From Isochrysis galbana (taxonomy: Eukaryota; Haptophyta; Isochrysidales; Isochrysidaceae): a stretch of 64,000 nt of DNA. Position numbers and translations under genes: made by a program. Shown here piece after piece: positions 8,599-18,484 of the stretch (position 1 is its first letter; every line of letters starts with the position of its first letter). The notes below the pieces were generated by a model. It did not search any database. It saw only the letters and a program-made list of their open reading frames with translations, and was not told the origin of the DNA. The stretch is from NCBI GenBank assembly GCA_018136815.1, contig CM030936.1, positions 3,144,474-3,208,473 on the forward strand. Direction: 5' to 3'.

Positions 8599-9660
8599 AT
8601 GGCCTCTGTCGAAGACTCGCTAGCCTTCTCGTTGCCCTCACTAAGCCGTGCGCCGGCGGAGTTGTCAGTGAGCTCGCTCAGTAGTGCGATTGCGGAGGCA
8701 TCAGTGCCAGGCAGGGCAGAGCTGGGGGTCGACGAGATCCTCTGCATCCTTTCCCACTGCTCGCCCCTCCGAGTCGTTGCCCTTGCCTCCCTCTGCCGCG
8801 CGTGGAAGGACGCAGCCGCGGATGAGGTGCTCTGGCAGCGGATGGCCGACAGTCGCGGGATAGCACCGCGAGACGGATCACCGCGCCTCCGGCGGGCCGT
8901 CCTCTTGCACTATGAGCGTGTGGTTCGTAGTCTAAGAATGGGCACGAGTTCCGGCTTTGCCATCGCCTTTTCGCAAAATGGTCTACTGCACGTGCCTTGT
9001 CCAGCTAACGGTGGTGCGGTCACTTTGCAGTGCCAACCGTTCAGAGTGCTGATCTCTTGCGCGAGAGAGCCTGCCATCATAGCTGTGCACGCGTCCGTTG
9101 ATGACACTGCCTATGGCCAGGTTGCAAGTGGGGCCCCATTGGACAGCATCCGGGCCTTTGATCTAAGCCGCCAATTCGATGCCGAGGCAGAGGCAGAGAT
9201 TTCGATGGTGACTGCATGGTTTGAAGAAGACGCGCCTTCTGTGGGTCTCATCGTAGATGACAGCTCCCACCAATGTTGGTGGATGGAGAGGGGACAGGCT
9301 CCAATGAGCGAGCCTCTCATGCGAGACGTCCGGTATGTGAGGTACTGCACGGGCCTACGACCCGCAGAGATGCCGAACGAGTGGCTGGAAGTATGCGAGC
9401 TCTCAAAGCCATTTCCCCGAGGGCTTGGTCCGCCACCCATTGTAGGGCGATTCACGGAGGCAGAGCTAGGACCGTTTTCTTCTCGCCGGAAGCCTGTGCC
9501 CTTGTTACCTCATCATGATGGTGAGCTCGCAACCTCGTCAATATATTTGGTGTTTGTGCAACAATGGGCGACGGTGAATAGTGTGAACCAGTCAGCCACG
9601 AGGCGTGAGCTCTGCCGGCTGACCGTGCGCATCGACTGGGACTTCCATCATTCTTTGTAG
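8599..9660 (+). CDS. F-box protein
   Basis: 353 residues, single exon. Residues about 43-84 (GVDEILCILSHCSPLRVVAL, then SLCRAWKDAAADEVLWQRM) fit an F-box: Leu-rich start, central R-V-x-x-L, then C-R-x-W and a final L-W-x-x-x. The F-box would bind SKP1 in an SCF ubiquitin ligase. The remaining ~270 residues show no WD40, LRR or Kelch pattern I recognise, so the substrate module is unknown. The start ATG lies directly after a C-rich leader and has a good context (gagATGg). Confidence 0.8.
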   Translation: MASVEDSLAFSLPSLSRAPAELSVSSLSSAIAEASVPGRAELGVDEILCILSHCSPLRVVALASLCRAWKDAAADEVLWQRMADSRGIAPRDGSPRLRRAVLLHYERVVRSLRMGTSSGFAIAFSQNGLLHVPCPANGGAVTLQCQPFRVLISCAREPAIIAVHASVDDTAYGQVASGAPLDSIRAFDLSRQFDAEAEAEISMVTAWFEEDAPSVGLIVDDSSHQCWWMERGQAPMSEPLMRDVRYVRYCTGLRPAEMPNEWLEVCELSKPFPRGLGPPPIVGRFTEAELGPFSSRRKPVPLLPHHDGELATSSIYLVFVQQWATVNSVNQSATRRELCRLTVRIDWDFHHSL

Positions 9661-10406
9661 TAGTTGGTAGAAGTATCCTTTCGGCCATGCACGGGCAATG
9701 GAACGATCGGGTTTAGAGGCTTTTGTTGTGGTGGTGCCAAGGCGGGCCACGCCCCTATAGCACAGCTTCCCCGGCGCGGATCACCCGGCAGAACCCGGAA
9801 TACGCCCCGTGCAAACAAACGACCAAAGACAGATTATTCGCCTACCCCGGCACGAAAACAGTCTCGGAATCAGGGCTGTACGTGATTCCAGTGATTCCAG
9901 CCTAGTCATAGAATTTCCCAGACTGGTAGGTCCAAGTCATACCATCAGCTGGACTAGGCTAGTCTAGTCATACCTATCCTGCGGACTAGGACTCGTAGTC
10001 TACTCCGAGGGCGCCGTGACTAGGATTTCATAGTCGAACTATAGTCTCCATAAATAAGCTTGCATAGATTTTTGCAAAAAAGGCTGCAGCCTCCTCAGAG
10101 CCCCCGTGAAGGTGTACTCTGAGGAGAAAGAATCTTGAGTCACCCCAAGGGGGGACTCGAACCGCGACCCCCAAATATGCAGACATGCGACTGGCGAGAG
10201 CTCCCAGCGCGCCATCAACGGTCTGCTGTTCGCCGTGCTAGAAATGACATTTGCAACATTTATATCCACTTTATCTAGTATTGTACAAGAAATAACTCGT
10301 CGAATTTGGCGCCCCCCCCCTCCCCCCCGCCCCTTACTTACTCCACTTGCGAAACGAACCCCCCTCCCCCCTCCCTCTTTTATCATTCTAATTAATGTCG
10401 TTCTCT
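9661..10406. other. Intergenic with a tRNA-like segment
   Basis: Contains CTAGTC-rich sequence at 9903-10050 (many CTAGTC/GACTAG words). The minus strand at 10143-10213 contains GGTTCGAGTCC, a perfect RNA polymerase III B-box, but no full cloverleaf could be folded by eye. Confidence 0.4.
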
Positions 10407-10600
10407 CAACCTACTTTTATAAGTGGGGGACAATGGGGGCCTCGCGCCCCCCTCTCTCCATCGCGGACACCCCCCGGGGTGGGCCCGTACATTCAACCCC
10501 AGCCCCTGCCCTCTGGCAGGGGCAGGGCACTCATCAAATCAGCCCAGACCCCTAGTGGGCGCGTGGGCGCGGGTCGCGAGCCGCACTCCCAGGCCGTGCA
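10407..10600 (+). mobile_element. Group A LINE 5' end (AAGTGGGG subfamily)
   Basis: Begins CAACCTACTTTTATAAGTGG, a 7-bp stem with TTAT loop, then ACAATGGGGGCCTCGCGCCC. The predicted N-terminus MGASRPPLSIADTPRGGP matches the copy at 35716 (MGASRPPHSIADTPRGG). Confidence 0.75.
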
Positions 10601-11114
10601 GTGTGTGCAGGCGTGCTAAGCGGTGGGGGGTGGGGGGGTAGTTGTAATTAATGTGGGTGTGGTGTGGCGTGGCTGCTGTTGTTCTGCGAGTGAGTGGGCG
10701 CCCGGTCAATGTGCGTGTGGTCGCCTGGCTGTGCTCTCCGTGTGAGGAGGCCTGTTGGCGCGCGAGTGGGGGCAGCGCCGGTCCGTGTACATAGCTGGTG
10801 TGTGTGTGTGGGTGTGTGGAGTGTGGTGTGATAGATAGATGTACATGTTCTTGCATGTTTGTAGCTATACTTACACCTCAATGAAGCTCTGTGGTAGTGC
10901 TTCCTAGCTTTAGCGTGTAGTGGCGCGTGCGTAGCACGCGCCCACGGTGTGCGCGCCGCGGCGCTGCTGGAGCCCCGCCGGCGCACCGAAACAGCCTAAT
11001 ATCTGGTAAATAGTAGGTTCTCGCTCGGAGGCTATCTACTATATCTAGATAGATATAGATACTGGCCAGGCCCTATCTAGATGGATATAGATAGTGCCAA
11101 AAGGGCCCTAGATG

Positions 11115-11136
11115 CCAAGATATCTAGATATCTTGG
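11115..11136. repeat. Perfect 22-bp palindrome
   Basis: CCAAGATATCT followed immediately by AGATATCTTGG, an exact inverted repeat with no spacer, within a TATCTAGATA-rich tract. Confidence 0.9.
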
Positions 11137-11917
11137 TATCATATTCATAGCCTTACCCCCTACCTACCCCCTACCTGCTACCTGGCCTGTGCCCGCGCCC
11201 TTGTCCTTCGTACGCTAGACGCTAGCTAGTCAGTTTGTAAACCCCCCTCCCCACGCCCAAATATGTAGTAAATATGTGAAATATGCGCAAAAAAAGATAT
11301 GTAATTTGGAAAAGTTGACCCAAATATCAAATAGTAGTATGTAGTTCAATATGTCACATATTTTTACCAAGGCCTACCAGGTGGCCTGCAGGCTGCAGGG
11401 GCCCGGGAGCACAGCTCACGGCTCAGGGGGCATGTGAGGCTGGGGCATGGCGGCATGGCCCTGGCCCCTAGCCCCTCCGACCGCCTGCCTCTCCCTCGCT
11501 GGCTCTCCGCGCCCCTGCGCCCTGCGGTCGGCTAGAGCTGTCTGGAACTCCTGATTAGGGGGGCCCAGGGGGAGGAGCAGGGAATGAGAATGAGGGAATG
11601 GTGAGAGCGATGGCGATGGGCTGGCCAGCGAGGGCCAGGGCATGCGTTCCAGGCGAGCCTGTGGGTGGGGTGGGGGGAGGAGTGGGTCAGGGGGGTTGGG
11701 TGGGGGGGAGTGGGTCAGCGGGGCAGTGTGATGCCCTGAAATGGGTCGACCGATACGCGAAGGATTCCAGCGGCAAACCCAACGAATCCAACAAATTTGA
11801 GGGGCTCCGGATGGGCTCGCTCCCTGCGCCGCAAGGCGCAAGGCCCCCCCCGCAGACTTCCATCGCTTCAAATGGCTAAGGCTAAGCTAGAGACAAAAGA
11901 ATGCACGACCATTTTCC

Positions 11918-11951
11918 ACTGGCCATTGGCCATTGGCCATTGGCCATTGGC
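11918..11951. repeat. Short ATTGGCC tandem repeat
   Basis: GGCCATTGGCCATTGGCC-type repetition, four to five units of 9 bp. Each unit holds an inverted CCAAT core, which may be coincidence. Confidence 0.85.
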
Positions 11952-12581
11952 GACCATACTAGGTACTAGTACTAGGTCCTAGGTGTACCATTATGCGACG
12001 AAAAAGCGACCAACAACTTCTGGAGAAAACTAGCCGATAGAATAACCAAACAGACGGCGGCGCACGCGCCCATCGCTAGTTCGCTATCGATCCTTGGTCT
12101 TGGTCCTTGGTAAAACGAAGGTTCCTCCGAAACCGAAGACAAAGGAACGAGGGGGAGGAACAACGGGAGTGGGGCAAGGGCCAAAGGCAAGGTCCAGCGG
12201 AGGTCCGGGGGTGAGGAATACATCCAGTAGCGCAGCAGGCACCTTCAAGAGTTGTTTTATTCGGCAATTAGAGTAATGAAGATATCACTTACTGTGTGGT
12301 GATAGTAAAAGGCGTGCACGTGTACCCCCTCTCAACTCTTTGCGCGACCCAAAAATAATTCCGGGGCTCAAACATGCCGCCGGCGAGAGTCCGTCGCATG
12401 GTGCCGTTATCGATCCCGGGACACTCAACGTGATGATCAGTCGCTAGTAGTTTGCAATAGGGGAAACTGAAGTAGTTTGATGAAAGAGCTTACGAACTGG
12501 CTCCAATATCCCAAACCATTTCCTGGTCCCAACAAGATCGAGTCAGACCCCGGTAGGGCTGGAAGGACGTCCATGAGCAAT

Positions 12582-13424
12582 TTACAGATAGGGGAAGCCG
12601 TGGCCGGTGAGCGCAGACTGGGTGACGACGCCAGAGAACGCCATCATGGCGAGGCGGCAGTGGGAGATCTCCTTCTCCAACATCGACTTCGCCTTCTCAG
12701 GGGTGTCAACCATTTTGAAAGGGTCCATGCTGAAGTCGCCCGGCCGCCGGTCGGTCTGGCCGGACATCATCTCGTTGATGGCGTTGTACGAAAGGGCCTG
12801 AAAATACAGGGACGAAAGCACGGGTCGACTGAATCAACCACGCTCAGAGCTGTAGAGTTATTCACAGCTGTTGTGGAATCATCTCTTCGTGATCACTAGG
12901 GATCAAAACAGACACATGTAGGCTGCTGCACACCTCAACAACGCCAACGGCGCCGAGGAGGAAGAGCATCTGTCCCGACTTCACAGCGGTGTCGTGCGCA
13001 GCAAGCGAGGAGACGTGCGGGGCGAAAGGAACGTAGAAGCCGTTGTCAACAGCGACGTAGCCCACCCACGCGAGCATGCAAATGCGGCCGTGCTTCAGCT
13101 CAGCCTCGCGCATCCAGTTGATATCAAAGGATCCGGCAAGGTTGAGAGGGTCAAAACCCTGATTCGGGGAGGGCGGGGCAAGCGGGATGAACGATCTTCC
13201 ATGAGAATTGTGGCCAACTAACATCCACACAGAAGCAGCAATTTGCGTCTGCAAGCAATGCATCTCACCTTGTCACCCGCCATGGAGCCATCAAGCTTGG
13301 CCGGGGCCTCAAGGAAGGGAAGCGCCTGAGACTTGACCATCATCGGCGCCTGCATACGCTGGACGCGCGCCGCAGGGGCAACACCCGCGTTGAGGGAAAG
13401 CGACTGGAGCGAGAGAGTGAGCAT
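12582..13424 (-). CDS. Fucoxanthin chlorophyll a/c-type light-harvesting protein, 3 exons
   Basis: Exons 13424-13269, 13158-12934 and 12797-12582, all phase 0, 198 residues. Introns are GT-AG (gtgaga..atcag, 110 bp; gtgtgc..tttcag, 136 bp). Residues 1-~29 resemble a plastid-targeting region ending near VQRMQAPMM; the mature part opens [11 protein letters not shown] and GFDPLNLAG. Helix 1 carries [15 protein letters not shown] (residues 68-82) and helix 3 [13 protein letters not shown] (about 168-180), with the Glu/His/Arg chlorophyll ligands and salt-bridge residues of the LHC fold. The middle helix (about 111-127) is in exon 2. It binds chlorophyll a/c and a carotenoid in the thylakoid membrane. 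The length is typical for the family, and the start of the mature part is closest to what I recall from haptophytes. Confidence 0.93.
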
Positions 13425-14076
13425 CCTGCAGCATCAAGCGGAAGTGGTTTAGCGCGTGGTTGCGAGTGGGCAGCACGCAGCAATCTAAGGCGACAGCAGA
13501 CGCCCTCTCCCCTTGTCTGATCAGGGCCGCGTCGTCGCAGAGGGCACCAGAACGAACCGGAGCGAGAGAGGGAGAGGGGGGCGCAGGGCTCAGAGGGCGA
13601 GGGCCACCTCCACTTAATTTGTGGGCGAGGGAGACCGACGGGGGGGGGGGGGGGGGGGGGGGGGAGGGGGGGGGAAGAGGTGGCTCTTTTAACTTCTACA
13701 TCGCTCGATCGGACCCCTGGTTTTTTTTTGGCAGCAGGACACATGCTATCATTCTCTTAGCCAGCAGCAAGCAGCACAGCAAACAGAAACAGCAGCTTGC
13801 AGCTTGGCATACTCTTTACTTCACGCCAGACTTTTGAGATTTGTTTGTATAATTTAGGGTTCGGCCCCAATACAGAAATTTCAACCGAAGTGTGGGGAAC
13901 ACGCCGCGACGCCCGTCTCTCCCCTATCCCTATCCCTAACCACTAACCTATCCCCATGCTGCCTTGCGCCTTGCGCCTTGCGCCCTACATGGTGAACGCG
14001 GTTTTACCGAGTTGGTACAAAGGCCCAAAACAATCCACAACCCGTTTTCACCGTGGTTCAAACGCCCTCCCTAGTG
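13425..14076. other. Light-harvesting gene upstream region with poly-G tract
   Basis: Contains a run of about 25 G, one A and 9 more G at 13640-13674. No TATA-like element is obvious. No gene is seen between here and the repeat at 14077. Confidence 0.45.
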
Positions 14077-14232
14077 AAAAAATTCTTAATATTCTCACCT
14101 CGCGCGCGGCCCCGGACGTTTCACTTGTCACTTGCAGCCACGTCCACTCCCACTCCCCTTCCCACTCCCTCCTCCGTCCTCCGTTGCGGCGTTGCGGCGC
14201 GTCCCCTCGTGCTCTAAGCTCTACCTAGGGGC
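14077..14232 (-). mobile_element. Group A LINE 3' UTR, 5'-truncated copy
   Basis: On the minus strand this carries the ordered blocks CCCCTAGG..AGAGC, CGAGGGGAC, GCCGCAACGCCGCAAC, a CGCGCGCGAGG block and a terminal GAGAATATTAAGAATTTTTT. The order matches 20290-20447. Confidence 0.75.
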
Positions 14233-15257
14233 TTGGGATTCGGGTTCGGGGCTTAACGACGACAGTATACAGTATCGATGGGATCATCATAAACGGCGCA
14301 GAACTCAAAATCTCAAAATCACCCAATTCGTAGACGACACCCAGCACCCAGCTGCTAGCCCCACTATGATGCTCCAACCGTGCACCCGCCGACCCCCTCT
14401 CCCCCTCTCTCACCCTCCCCTCGCGCGATCGCGCGATGGCGCGGGGGGTGGGGGATAGTGGTCGGGAGCACGCGAACATTATCGGCTCGTTGGCCACCTT
14501 CTCCCTTTTTCACTTCTTCAATCTTCACGGTGAAATCGTCATAAGTTACAAAGCGAAGCACCGAAACAGGTGCTTCCGATTTTCACCTATTTTCGTCAAA
14601 AAAACCTGCCTAGATTATCTCAATCATATCTATGGATGGTTGGCCATCGCATTGTGTCTCGGCATGCCCCCTGGCCGGCCCACGGCGGCTCCTCGCCTGC
14701 GGGTGAAGCTGCGAGAAGAAATACTGAAGAAACCGAGCCGAGCCGAAGCACCTGGTTCGGTGCTCCGGCAGTAGTAAGGAGTTTTAAGGCATTCACACCC
14801 ACCCGGGAAGTGGAGGGAGCTACTAGTCAGTGCGAACAGCTTGTTAAACTCTCTTCTTTGATCTCACTCTCCGACTCTCCATCTGCCGTTGTACTACTCG
14901 AGAGTACTCTATGAGAAAAGAGAAGTCTGTAGATAGAGTCATACTCCCACGGAAGTCTGTAGCTCTAGAGTACTCCCAACGGAGATTTTTGTACTCCATC
15001 TACCCTCTACTCGAGCACAGGAACCGCGAACAACGACCGACGTCCTCGCGCGAAAAAGAAGCCGTCGCCGCCAACGAGACCCGGGGCGATCGGAGGGGGC
15101 GCGGCTCTCGCTCTCTCTTCTCCTTCCTTTCCTCCTTCCCTCCGCTCCGTCTCCTCTCCTTTCCCCTCTCACGCTTGCTGGCGGCTTGCTGACTGCCACG
15201 CTTGGACCATTCGCGCAGCCTACCCTCCTCCTTCTCCCCACCAGACCACCCTGAGCG
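14233..15257. promoter_or_regulatory. Upstream region of the GH36 gene
   Basis: No gene is supported. Three AGTACTC-type clusters occur at 14896-14911 (CTACTCGAGAGTACTC), 14964-14978 (CTCTAGAGTACTCCC) and 14989-15018. The 100 bp before the ATG are CT/C-rich like other leaders in this window. Confidence 0.35.
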
Positions 15258-18065
15258 ATGCTGCGACTGCCAGCGGTGGTAGGCCTTGCCTTCGGCTCGC
15301 TTACGGCGCCACCGCCACCCGGTGCGGTCGGCGTGCAGCTCGAGGGGACGAACATCCGCATCTCTTCACACGCAGCCCCTCTGCTAGAGGGGCTCGACCC
15401 CACGCTCCGCGCCTCGCCCTCTGCCAGCGGAGGAATCTTCCTGCATGGGGATTTCCGCTCACCGTGTGCGACGGCCGACGTGGCGCTCGGCTCGCTGCGC
15501 TGCAGCCGTCTGCTGGCATGCGCACGGTGCACGCGCTACTGGATGGCCCCTGCCGTAGCATCCGACGCCTCAGACATTCCGCTCGACACCCAATTTCTGC
15601 TTATTGAGCTGGATACCAAGTGCCATCAAGATGGCGAGATTGGCCAGAACGGCCTTGCGGCCAATCAGCGGCAAAAGTACGCCCTGATGCTGCCGCTCGT
15701 CGACCGCACTGCGCGCTCGTCCCTATCAGGCGCGTCGGCGCAGGCGCCACGCAAGTTCCGCAAGCTGCTCTCGTGGCTATGGCCACATGGCCACCATTCG
15801 TGTGCGCTGAAGTTGCATGTAGAGACCGGTGATGATGCTGTGGCAGTTCCAGCGGGAGCAGGGCTCGTCTACGTTGCAGCCGGCTCAGACCCATACGAAC
15901 TGATCGAGCGCGGCATAGCAGAGGTGGCCCAGCGCCTTGGCACCTTCCGTACGCGCTCTGAGAAAGAGGTGCCAGTTGCTGCGGACGTCTTTGGCTGGTG
16001 CACATGGGACGGCTTCTACTCCAAGGTTACGCCAGATGACGTTTTGTCAGGTGCGTCGTCCCTCCGTCGCGCTGGCGTGCCTCCTCGTCTGGTCATTCTG
16101 GATGACGGGTGGCAAAGCGTGACACCGCCACCTCCACTTCCTGAATTGGTCGATGCTTCCGATGACCAGCTGGCGAAAGAAGCCGCCACACGGGCCGCCG
16201 CTGCCGTTGAGGAGGGAGCTGGCGCCAAGAGGCAAACAAAACAAGCAGTCGAGGAGATGGGTGTGGGATCGTCGGCGGCTGTGGCCGTCACCAGCGTGTC
16301 GTCTGTAGCCGCCTTTTTTATAGCTGTCACTGCGCGTCTTGCCTCATTCCTTGCGATATTGGCCAGCAAGGTCGTGCCACTTCTTGAGCGTTGGTACGAG
16401 CATACAGTCTGCCGGAGCCATCACGGGTCCCTCCCAGTGTTTATCTGGACCTTTCTCGCAACCGGGCCTTTGAAGAGCACGCTCGAGGTGTACTACGACA
16501 CGAAGACCGACTTTGCGCGCCAGCTAGACTCCTACCGACCGAATGCTAAGTTTGAAGCTACCGAAGGAACGGGCCAAGAGAGTGGGCCGCACCTAGCCTC
16601 GCTCGTCGAATCGCTGCGTGGGGATGGGGTGCAGCACGTCTTTGTGTGGCACGCGCTACACGGCTACTGGCGCGGGGTGGCTCCGGGCCTTGGAGAAGAG
16701 CGTGGCCTCACCGTCAGCCAGGTGTTTGCGCGACCATCGCGCCATTTGCTGCGCGTAGAACCTCAGCTCCGTTGGGATGCTGTCATGATTTGGGGCTGTG
16801 GGTTGGTCCTCGAGCCGGCGCATCTCCGACGCTTCTTCAAGCGGCTGCACGCCCCCCTGTTGGAAGCAGGAGTAGATGGTGTCAAAGTGGACGTGCAGTC
16901 AGGCCTAGCCTCGCTGGGGGGCGGAGTAGGGGGCTGCGCATCTCTTGCGAAGCGATACGTCGATGCTCTGGAGGCCTCAGTGGAGGAGTCGTTTGGCTCT
17001 AACCTGATCCATTGTATGTGCCACTCCACCGAGAACCTATACCGGTACAAGCACGGCAATGTCATCCGCGCGTCGGACGATTTCTATCCTAATCGCCCTG
17101 CATCGCACACCATGCACATCATCAATGTAGGCTACAACTCGCTATTCTTGGGGGAATTCGGTCTGCCGGACTGGGACATGTTCACCTCTTTGCATGAGGC
17201 AGCCGGCTTACACGCTGCAGCACGCGCAATAGGTGGCTGTCCCGTTTATGTTTCCGATGCGCCGAACGCGCATGATATCAAGCTTCTTCGCCGGCTTGTT
17301 CTCCCGGACGGCACAACGCTACGTGCGTCGGGAGTTGGACGCCCCACTCGTGATTGCCTTTTCGCTGACGTCGGCGCTGACGGGCTCTCTGCTTTGAAGC
17401 TATGGAACTTCAATGGCAAACTTGCCCCTATCGTGAGCGACGGAGTGAATCCTGGTGGAGCGACGAATTCCGGTGGAGCTCCAGTCGCTTATTGCCCCCC
17501 AAACGCTGTGGTTGGCGCTTTCAATGTCCAAGGATCTCGCTGGGACTTCGACACGCACGGCGCCGTTGTAGCATCCCAGATGCCAGCGCCCGTCTCCGCA
17601 CTTGTCCGGCCCTCCGACGCCGAGTGCCTAAGACCTCATGAAGGAGCGTTCGCTGCGTGGACTCACCGTGGAGCGCGGCTTCACCTGCTACCAAACACGG
17701 AAGCTTGCATTCACGCGACATTACAGCATCGTGAGTGGGAGATCGTTACCATCGCGCCGGTCCACTCGCGCGGTCGTGTGAGATGGGCACCAATTGGGCT
17801 CACGGAAATGCTCAATTCCGGTGGTGCTGTGCTATGGACGGAGTTGAAACGTGTTGGGGCCGACGAGGTCGAGATAGAGGCGCGCGTGGCTGTGCGTGCG
17901 GCAGGCCGCTTCGTCGCTTATTGTGAACCACGCCCGACGTCCGTGTGGCGCGACGACGCCGAGCTGGGCCTGCCCTTCAGTTATGACAGTACGACGGGCG
18001 TTCTTGCTGTACAAGTTGACAATGCTTCGGCGAGGAAGCCCGCCACGCTCATCGTACAATGGTGA
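15258..18065 (+). CDS. GH36 raffinose-synthase / alkaline alpha-galactosidase-like protein
   Basis: 935 residues, single exon. Recognisable blocks are FGWCTWDGFYSKVTP (about residue 244) and PPRLVILDDGWQSV (about 273), typical of the raffinose synthase/SIP1 branch of GH36; GVDGVKVDVQSGL (about 538), whose Asp is the expected nucleophile; RASDDFYPNRPASH (about 604), whose Asp is the expected acid/base; and GLPDWDMFTSLH and ARAIGGCPVYVSD. The protein is somewhat longer than usual (about 750-850), partly because of an insert at about residues 300-430. This insert has an Ala/Lys/Glu-rich stretch and a long hydrophobic run (VAAFFIAVTARLASFLAILA) that could be a membrane anchor. Members transfer or release alpha-galactose on raffinose-family sugars; which activity applies here cannot be read from sequence. 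Confidence 0.9.
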   Translation: MLRLPAVVGLAFGSLTAPPPPGAVGVQLEGTNIRISSHAAPLLEGLDPTLRASPSASGGIFLHGDFRSPCATADVALGSLRCSRLLACARCTRYWMAPAVASDASDIPLDTQFLLIELDTKCHQDGEIGQNGLAANQRQKYALMLPLVDRTARSSLSGASAQAPRKFRKLLSWLWPHGHHSCALKLHVETGDDAVAVPAGAGLVYVAAGSDPYELIERGIAEVAQRLGTFRTRSEKEVPVAADVFGWCTWDGFYSKVTPDDVLSGASSLRRAGVPPRLVILDDGWQSVTPPPPLPELVDASDDQLAKEAATRAAAAVEEGAGAKRQTKQAVEEMGVGSSAAVAVTSVSSVAAFFIAVTARLASFLAILASKVVPLLERWYEHTVCRSHHGSLPVFIWTFLATGPLKSTLEVYYDTKTDFARQLDSYRPNAKFEATEGTGQESGPHLASLVESLRGDGVQHVFVWHALHGYWRGVAPGLGEERGLTVSQVFARPSRHLLRVEPQLRWDAVMIWGCGLVLEPAHLRRFFKRLHAPLLEAGVDGVKVDVQSGLASLGGGVGGCASLAKRYVDALEASVEESFGSNLIHCMCHSTENLYRYKHGNVIRASDDFYPNRPASHTMHIINVGYNSLFLGEFGLPDWDMFTSLHEAAGLHAAARAIGGCPVYVSDAPNAHDIKLLRRLVLPDGTTLRASGVGRPTRDCLFADVGADGLSALKLWNFNGKLAPIVSDGVNPGGATNSGGAPVAYCPPNAVVGAFNVQGSRWDFDTHGAVVASQMPAPVSALVRPSDAECLRPHEGAFAAWTHRGARLHLLPNTEACIHATLQHREWEIVTIAPVHSRGRVRWAPIGLTEMLNSGGAVLWTELKRVGADEVEIEARVAVRAAGRFVAYCEPRPTSVWRDDAELGLPFSYDSTTGVLAVQVDNASARKPATLIVQW

Positions 18066-18468
18066 AGGAAGGGTGGGCAGAGGGCATATTCCTTTTCCAC
18101 ACGTCGAATGCCAGCTTTGGAGCTCGAACTCAGCTGGTGGTTGTCGAGCAGCCATGGAGAGCATACCAATGCGCTCCAGACCGTTGAGTGTTGAGCCCTT
18201 ATCAACATATGGTATATTCCGCGCACAAGCGCAATCCACAAGAAGCGCAGTTCTCTTGCCATGGACTGTGGTTTCTTTAACTATTTGAACTAGTATTTAC
18301 TTCAGCGGACAGGGTCTAGCAGGATTGGGGTTCAACAACGGCTAACGATTGCGGCCTGGATCTTGCGTCTCGTGCATCGAGTGCCCTCGTACATCTGCCT
18401 TCTCGTTCTCTCGATGTCATGGACATTTATGGACATGCCCAGTCCAAGTCAATCGCGTCAAATGTGTT
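18066..18468. other. 3' flank of the GH36 gene
   Basis: Untranslated or intergenic sequence up to the insertion site of the next element; no gene seen. Confidence 0.4.
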
Positions 18469-18484
18469 GAAAGTCGGGTGTTGC
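18469..18484. repeat. Target-site duplication, left copy
   Basis: GAAAGTCGGGTGTTGC, repeated exactly at 20448-20463 on the other side of the group A element. Confidence 0.95.

Larger units (their letters stand above)
10601..12581. other. Long intergenic region, no gene recognised
   Basis: Contains GT-rich DNA (10620-10860), TATCTAGATA-rich sequence (11025-11140) with the perfect palindrome listed separately, AT-rich DNA at 11260-11365, GC-rich repeat-like DNA at 11400-11870, and a short ATTGGCC tandem at 11918-11951. A CACCTTCAAGAG..TTT string at 12240-12262 resembles 60188-60208. None supports a gene. Confidence 0.4.

Noticed and set aside
11416-11871. 151-codon minus-strand open frame
   Set aside because: GC-rich Pro/Arg/Ser sequence without domains, resembling interior parts of group A repeats rather than a gene.
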